From positions 1-8,474 of the forward strand of contig JAABSF010000094.1 in the NCBI GenBank assembly GCA_011390535.1: 8,474 nucleotides of DNA, written 5' to 3'. Positions 6,375 to 8,474 of this stretch are shown here, in pieces. A program made the position numbers and the translations under genes. Position 1 is the first letter of the stretch. Every line of letters begins with the position of its first letter. Source of the stretch: Deltaproteobacteria bacterium. Lineage in GTDB: Bacteria; Myxococcota_A; Polyangia; HGW-17; SLPX01. The notes under the pieces are model-generated. The model had not been told where the DNA came from, ran no database searches, and saw nothing but the letters and a program-made list of their open reading frames with translations.

Positions 6375-7123
6375 GGTTTCGCTTTTTCACCTTGTTTGTC
6401 TCCGGTCTTTTGTTTGCCGGTTTTGAGAAATTCCAGCGCCTCCAGTAAAAGCTTCTCGGCGTGAGCACGATCCATGGGAACCAGTCGCCGAAAAAAACTC
6501 TGTCCGTCGGATAAATCTTCCATTTCTTGCTGTGTAAAATCTTTGAATCCGGTTTTTAATAATTCGGGGTTATAGACAGCCATGTCCGACGCCAAGATCC
6601 TGGCCAGACGTTTTAATCTGGTTTTGTCGAACTCTACGGTGGAGCCGGAAGGGTTGATTCTAAGATCACCGGCTCTACGAATCTTTTCGGGATCCGCCCC
6701 TGGTTTGGTTGTGCAGGGGTGAGCTCGTCCGAAAAGCGCAGCTATCTTATCCGGAAGCTTGTCGTGGATATGGTGTTGTTCAATGTAATCGTGTGCGCCA
6801 TATAGAGATTTGGGGCTTCTTTTATAACGGGTTTTTCTATACACTGAAGCGATTAACACCACTTTTGTGTCTAGATCGCTGGTTTTTATGCCGTTACATA
6901 ACTCATAAGAAGGCTTTCCCGGAAGTCCGGCGTCCACCAAAAGCAATTCAAATGGATGACTTCTTAGTAAAACCCACGCCTGGTCGCCGTCTGTAGCTGT
7001 CTCAACCCTGTAACCCAGTGAGCCCATCATTGTTTTCAGCTCTCGGCCTACATCTCCCGGTTCGTAGGCGATCAGGACGCTGTATTCTCTTGATTTAGCA
7101 GGACTCTTGGCTTTTTCCATCAT
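6371..7123 (-). CDS. Receiver-domain protein with degenerate pocket and uncharacterised C-terminal domain
   Basis: This 250-residue protein starts with a receiver-like domain (about 14-130): VLIAYEPGDVGRELKTMMG, then the acceptor-position aspartate D64 in LLVDAGLPG, and an IASVY segment supplying the conserved Ser. The usual acidic pair after the first strand is replaced by Y20/E21, and the usual lysine lies in a YIEQHH context with no Lys. Normal Mg-dependent phosphorylation is therefore doubtful. Residues about 150-238 form a second domain with KRLARILASDMAVYNPELL and a helical end. From memory this pairing recurs in deltaproteobacterial response regulators next to signalling genes; I know no assigned function. 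It is neither a DNA-binding winged helix nor an obvious enzyme. It sits between cheW and the HEAT-cheR gene with ATGA overlaps on both sides, so it is part of the chemosensory unit. ATG at 7120 is an alternative start that would give a TGATG junction. Ribosome sites for both are weak (GGTG). Confidence 0.85.
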   Translation of the reverse strand: MMEKAKSPAKSREYSVLIAYEPGDVGRELKTMMGSLGYRVETATDGDQAWVLLRSHPFELLLVDAGLPGKPSYELCNGIKTSDLDTKVVLIASVYRKTRYKRSPKSLYGAHDYIEQHHIHDKLPDKIAALFGRAHPCTTKPGADPEKIRRAGDLRINPSGSTVEFDKTRLKRLARILASDMAVYNPELLKTGFKDFTQQEMEDLSDGQSFFRRLVPMDRAHAEKLLLEALEFLKTGKQKTGDKQGEKAKP

Positions 7124-7596
7124 TTTAAATTTTCACCATCCATGGCTTGTAGCTTCAGCTTTTCTTTAGATGTGAGCATGATGTTGAGATCAAGAACAAG
7201 AATCAAACGTCCACCGTAACGACACATGGCGGCCACTGGTTGGGCTTCATGACCTTTGATCATTCTTGGAGCGGGACGCAGCTCTTCTCTGGGGATGGTC
7301 AATACATCGGTGACTGCATCTACGGCGAGGCCGATTATTCGACTCTCCAAGCTGACGATGATGTATTTCATTGCCGGGGTGTTTTCAGCCTGGAGCCCGA
7401 AACGTTTGCGAAGATCAACCATCGGGACAATGGCGTTTCGTATCTCCACAACGCCCTCCATGAAAACAGGCGCCTGCGGTACAGGCGTTATTGGTAGGGG
7501 ATTTACGATTTCTCTTATCGACATGATATCCAGCCCGCATTCATGAGGACCCACTCGAAAAGCTGCTATTTTGATAGTATTATTATCAAGACTCAT
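7120..7596 (-). CDS. cheW: Chemotaxis adaptor CheW (compact copy)
   Basis: This 158-residue protein is a single CheW/SH3-like adaptor domain of normal length, linking CheA to receptors at the cytoplasmic face of the membrane. Family features are IAAFRVGPHECGLDIMSIREI near the start, VEIRNAIVPMVDLRKRFGL (50-68, the equivalent of the INLRGxVVPVIDL motif of E. coli CheW) and IIGLAVDAVTDVL (87-99). The usual Arg-Gly of that motif is Arg-Asn here, a mild deviation. The end LILVLDLNIML fits the last strand. The start at 7596 overlaps the previous stop as ATGA and has GGAG five bases upstream. It is only distantly similar to the neighbouring CheW, so the two are not a recent duplication. Confidence 0.95.
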   Translation of the reverse strand: MSLDNNTIKIAAFRVGPHECGLDIMSIREIVNPLPITPVPQAPVFMEGVVEIRNAIVPMVDLRKRFGLQAENTPAMKYIIVSLESRIIGLAVDAVTDVLTIPREELRPAPRMIKGHEAQPVAAMCRYGGRLILVLDLNIMLTSKEKLKLQAMDGENLK

Positions 7597-8210
7597 GTTT
7601 TCTCCAGTTCAGCGGCGGAGCCGAAATTGAGCACCTCGGTAACTCGAACCAAAATGAGAATGCGTTCTCCTCTGCGACCTATTCCCTCTACAAAACCCTC
7701 CTCTTGTGTACTCCTGACATGTGGAGAGGATTCGATGTCGGTTCTGGAGAGATCTTCAACTGATGTAATCGCATCTACTGTCAGCCCAAAACGCTCATCT
7801 CTTCTCTCAACGATCAGTATGCGGGTTTTTTCTGTTATCTTCGTTTGTCCTAAACCCATCCTGTGCTTAAGATCCAAGATAGGCAGCACCTCGCCTCGTA
7901 TGGATATCACGCCCAACACAAAAGGTTTTGTGCGAGGTACGAAGGTGGGAGGCTGAAACCTAAGGATCTCTTTTACTTCCAAGATGTCCAGCGCGTATTC
8001 TTCAACACCCAGCTTGAACGCAAGAATTTTTTTGTTTTCATCTTCACTCTGTACCCTATAAGCGTCAAGATAAGTGTCTGTGGTGGCAAAGGGCAGCGTT
8101 CCCGTCTCGCCGGCCTCAAAAATGTCTTCCCAGGCCTCTTCCTTTGTCGCAGGTGAACCAATCTCTTTTTCAAAAGGCTCTACGCGCTGTTTATCGAAGC
8201 TATCGGTCAT
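7593..8210 (-). CDS. cheW: Chemotaxis adaptor CheW with acidic N-terminal extension
   Basis: This 205-residue CheW carries the adaptor domain in residues about 60-200: ILAFKLGVEEYALDILEVKEI, GVISIRGEVLPILDL (100-114, the CheW signature), FGLTVDAITSVEDL and RILILVRVTEVLNF. The first 58 residues are an extra acidic, polar segment (for example KEEAWEDIFEAGE) that normal CheW proteins of about 160 residues lack. It may be a flexible binding arm; its role is unknown. The start at 8210 overlaps the cheA stop as ATGA. There is no strong ribosome site, so translation is probably coupled to cheA. An internal start skipping the extension is unlikely because no methionine lies between residue 1 and the domain. 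Confidence 0.95.
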   Translation of the reverse strand: MTDSFDKQRVEPFEKEIGSPATKEEAWEDIFEAGETGTLPFATTDTYLDAYRVQSEDENKKILAFKLGVEEYALDILEVKEILRFQPPTFVPRTKPFVLGVISIRGEVLPILDLKHRMGLGQTKITEKTRILIVERRDERFGLTVDAITSVEDLSRTDIESSPHVRSTQEEGFVEGIGRRGERILILVRVTEVLNFGSAAELEKT

Positions 8211-8474
8211 TGGTTGCTCGTTTTTTGTTGTTGCATGGATGTTCTGTCGGTCGTGGTAATTAATGTGTCGTTTACAAGAGACGCTATGTCCAATACCAAT
8301 ATAACGCGCTGTGTCCCCAGCTCGGTTGCTCCTGCTATGCCCGGAATCGAGGAGAGCGCTTTTCCAAGAGATTTTATTACTATGTCTTGTTGATTCTTGA
8401 GCTCATTTACCACCAGCCCTACTCTGTGTTGCGCCATTCCCACTACGATGACAAAAACTCGATCTGAGTTTTCT
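8207..8474 (-). CDS. cheA: Chemotaxis histidine kinase CheA, C-terminal end only
   Basis: The reading frame enters from the right edge and ends in TGA at 8207, giving 88 codons. It begins ENSDRVFVIVVGMAQHRVGL and continues with VVNELKNQQDIVIKSLGKAL, IPGIAGATELG and RVILVLDIASLV. These are the hallmarks of the CheW-like regulatory domain at the end of CheA, especially QQDIVIKSLGK and GIAGATELG. The domain docks CheW and receptors. The phosphotransfer, dimerisation and ATPase domains lie outside the window. About 20 polar residues follow the domain. The GTG at 8443 is internal to the domain and not a real start. The stop overlaps the cheW start. Confidence 0.95.
   Translation of the reverse strand, partial: ENSDRVFVIVVGMAQHRVGLVVNELKNQQDIVIKSLGKALSSIPGIAGATELGTQRVILVLDIASLVNDTLITTTDRTSMQQQKTSNQ

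Noticed and set aside
5997..6464. 155-codon + strand frame
   Set aside because: It is antisense across the start of the HEAT-CheR gene and end of the receiver gene, both of which have clear domains.
8207..8443. Stand-alone 78-residue protein starting at GTG 8443
   Set aside because: The frame is open to the right edge and the upstream codons continue the CheA regulatory-domain strand (RVFVIVVG), so this is the end of CheA.

Overview
The window carries one strand of genes, all read right to left (minus strand). It holds the distal part of a chemosensory (che) operon followed by two genes of cell-surface polysaccharide synthesis. Base composition is intermediate. The degenerate response regulator and the multi-domain Che proteins resemble, from memory, those of deltaproteobacteria in the broad sense (Desulfobacterota/Myxococcota). 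This placement is inference; there is no rRNA or other marker in the window.

Layout in transcription order: (1) 8474-8207, the C-terminal end of the histidine kinase CheA, cut by the window edge; (2) 8210-7593, a CheW with an acidic N-terminal extension; (3) 7596-7120, a second, compact CheW; (4) 7123-6371, a receiver protein with a damaged phosphorylation pocket and a separate C-terminal domain; (5) 6374-3747, an 875-residue fusion of HEAT-like repeats to a CheR methyltransferase; (6) 3750-2497, the methylesterase CheB. All five junctions are ATGA overlaps of 4 bases, so the six genes are almost certainly one translationally coupled unit. After a 158-base gap come (7) 2338-1370, an NAD-dependent nucleotide-sugar epimerase/dehydratase, and, after a 73-base gap with two copies of a 20-base hairpin-forming repeat, (8) 1296-1, a polyprenyl-phosphate sugar-1-phosphate transferase of the MraY/WecA family. 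Gene 8 runs off the left edge and seems to be fused to the membrane domain of a FlaA1/CapD-type protein.

How they should work together: two CheW adaptors couple receptors (not in the window) to CheA. CheR and CheB add and remove receptor methyl groups for adaptation, and CheB is probably phosphorylated by CheA. The HEAT module may tie the methyltransferase to a partner or location, and the degenerate receiver may be an adaptor rather than a phosphorylated output. No stand-alone CheY, CheC, CheD or methyl-accepting receptor is visible. The polysaccharide genes downstream raise the possibility that the pathway serves surface polysaccharide or gliding/pilus behaviour rather than flagella, but adjacency alone does not prove it.

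The most notable items are the HEAT-CheR fusion, an A5C8 homopolymer in its interdomain linker where one-base slippage in either direction would release a HEAT-only protein, the pocket-degenerate receiver, and the transferase/FlaA1-like fusion.
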